A stretch of 20,421 bases of DNA, from positions 1 through 20,421 of the IMG/VR virus record IMGVR_UViG_3300021131_000066; one strand, given 5' to 3'. Position numbers and translations under genes: made by a program. This stretch comes from a virus. A model generated the notes under the pieces. That model was given only the letters and a program-made list of their open reading frames with translations. It was not told the DNA's origin and made no database searches. Of this stretch, positions 20,392 to 20,421 are shown in pieces. Every line of letters begins with the position of its first letter. Position 1 is the first letter of the stretch.

Positions 20392-20421
20392 TTAAGTGCT
20401 CCTTAATTAAACACCAGCAGT
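20392..20421. other. Window edge upstream of the capsid gene
   Basis: These 30 bases hold the capsid ribosome binding site (AAGGAG on the minus strand at about 20398-20403). Read on the minus strand they include TAA triplets that may end the preceding gene, which lies outside the window. Nothing more can be assigned. Confidence 0.5.

Noticed and set aside
1-20421. tRNA genes, attachment sites or insertion sequences
   Set aside because: I looked for cloverleaf arms with TTCRA loops, terminal inverted repeats and transposase frames and saw none; coding density leaves almost no room for them.

Overview
The window is a stretch of the structural module of a tailed double-stranded DNA phage (Caudoviricetes). 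Every gene I can support lies on the minus strand, so the phage reads from right to left. Most junctions are a few bases wide or overlap as ATGA or TAATG, as expected of a late operon. Several of the small proteins and fibre proteins resemble families I recall from phage genomes assembled from freshwater and other aquatic metagenomes. An uncultured aquatic phage of a Gram-negative host is therefore the best guess, but the sequence does not identify the host. There is no integrase, terminase, portal, replication or clear lysis gene in the window.

In transcription order the layout is: (1) the major capsid protein (20391-19489), followed by two tandem hairpins that act as a terminator; (2) a free-standing HNH endonuclease (19395-18817), probably a homing-type selfish gene, whose last codons contain a strong sigma70-like promoter; (3) a 98-base structured leader and a 239-residue virion protein (18718-17999), then a UUCG-type terminator; (4) an 849-residue modular virion protein (17952-15403); (5) ten small genes (15401-13194 and 11842-11364), mostly basic and rich in Lys, Gly and His, several sharing an (R/K)GHTKG motif, one of them 42 % histidine and one a single-pass membrane protein; (6) within that block, a probable head-tail adaptor (13194-12241) and a zinc-ribbon protein (12241-11852); (7) a second adaptor of the type I associate with phage SU10 (11367-10267); (8) a long array of tail-fibre and adhesin genes (10270-1).

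The fibre array is the most unusual part. It holds a protein made of twelve tandem 20-residue repeats, three tandem glycine-rich paralogues, and a two-gene cassette (fibre protein plus cysteine-containing glycine-rich adhesin) that occurs twice about 4 kb apart. Both copies keep near-identical DNA at the adhesin 3' end. No tape-measure-like gene lies between capsid and fibres, which together with the adaptor type points to a short-tailed (podovirus-like) virion.

Together these genes would build the shell, the head-tail joint and a receptor-binding apparatus of many interchangeable parts. I see no confident example of a wholly new system. The best leads are the duplicated adhesin cassette, the 20-residue repeat fibre, the histidine-rich protein and the small-protein family with the shared GHTKG motif.
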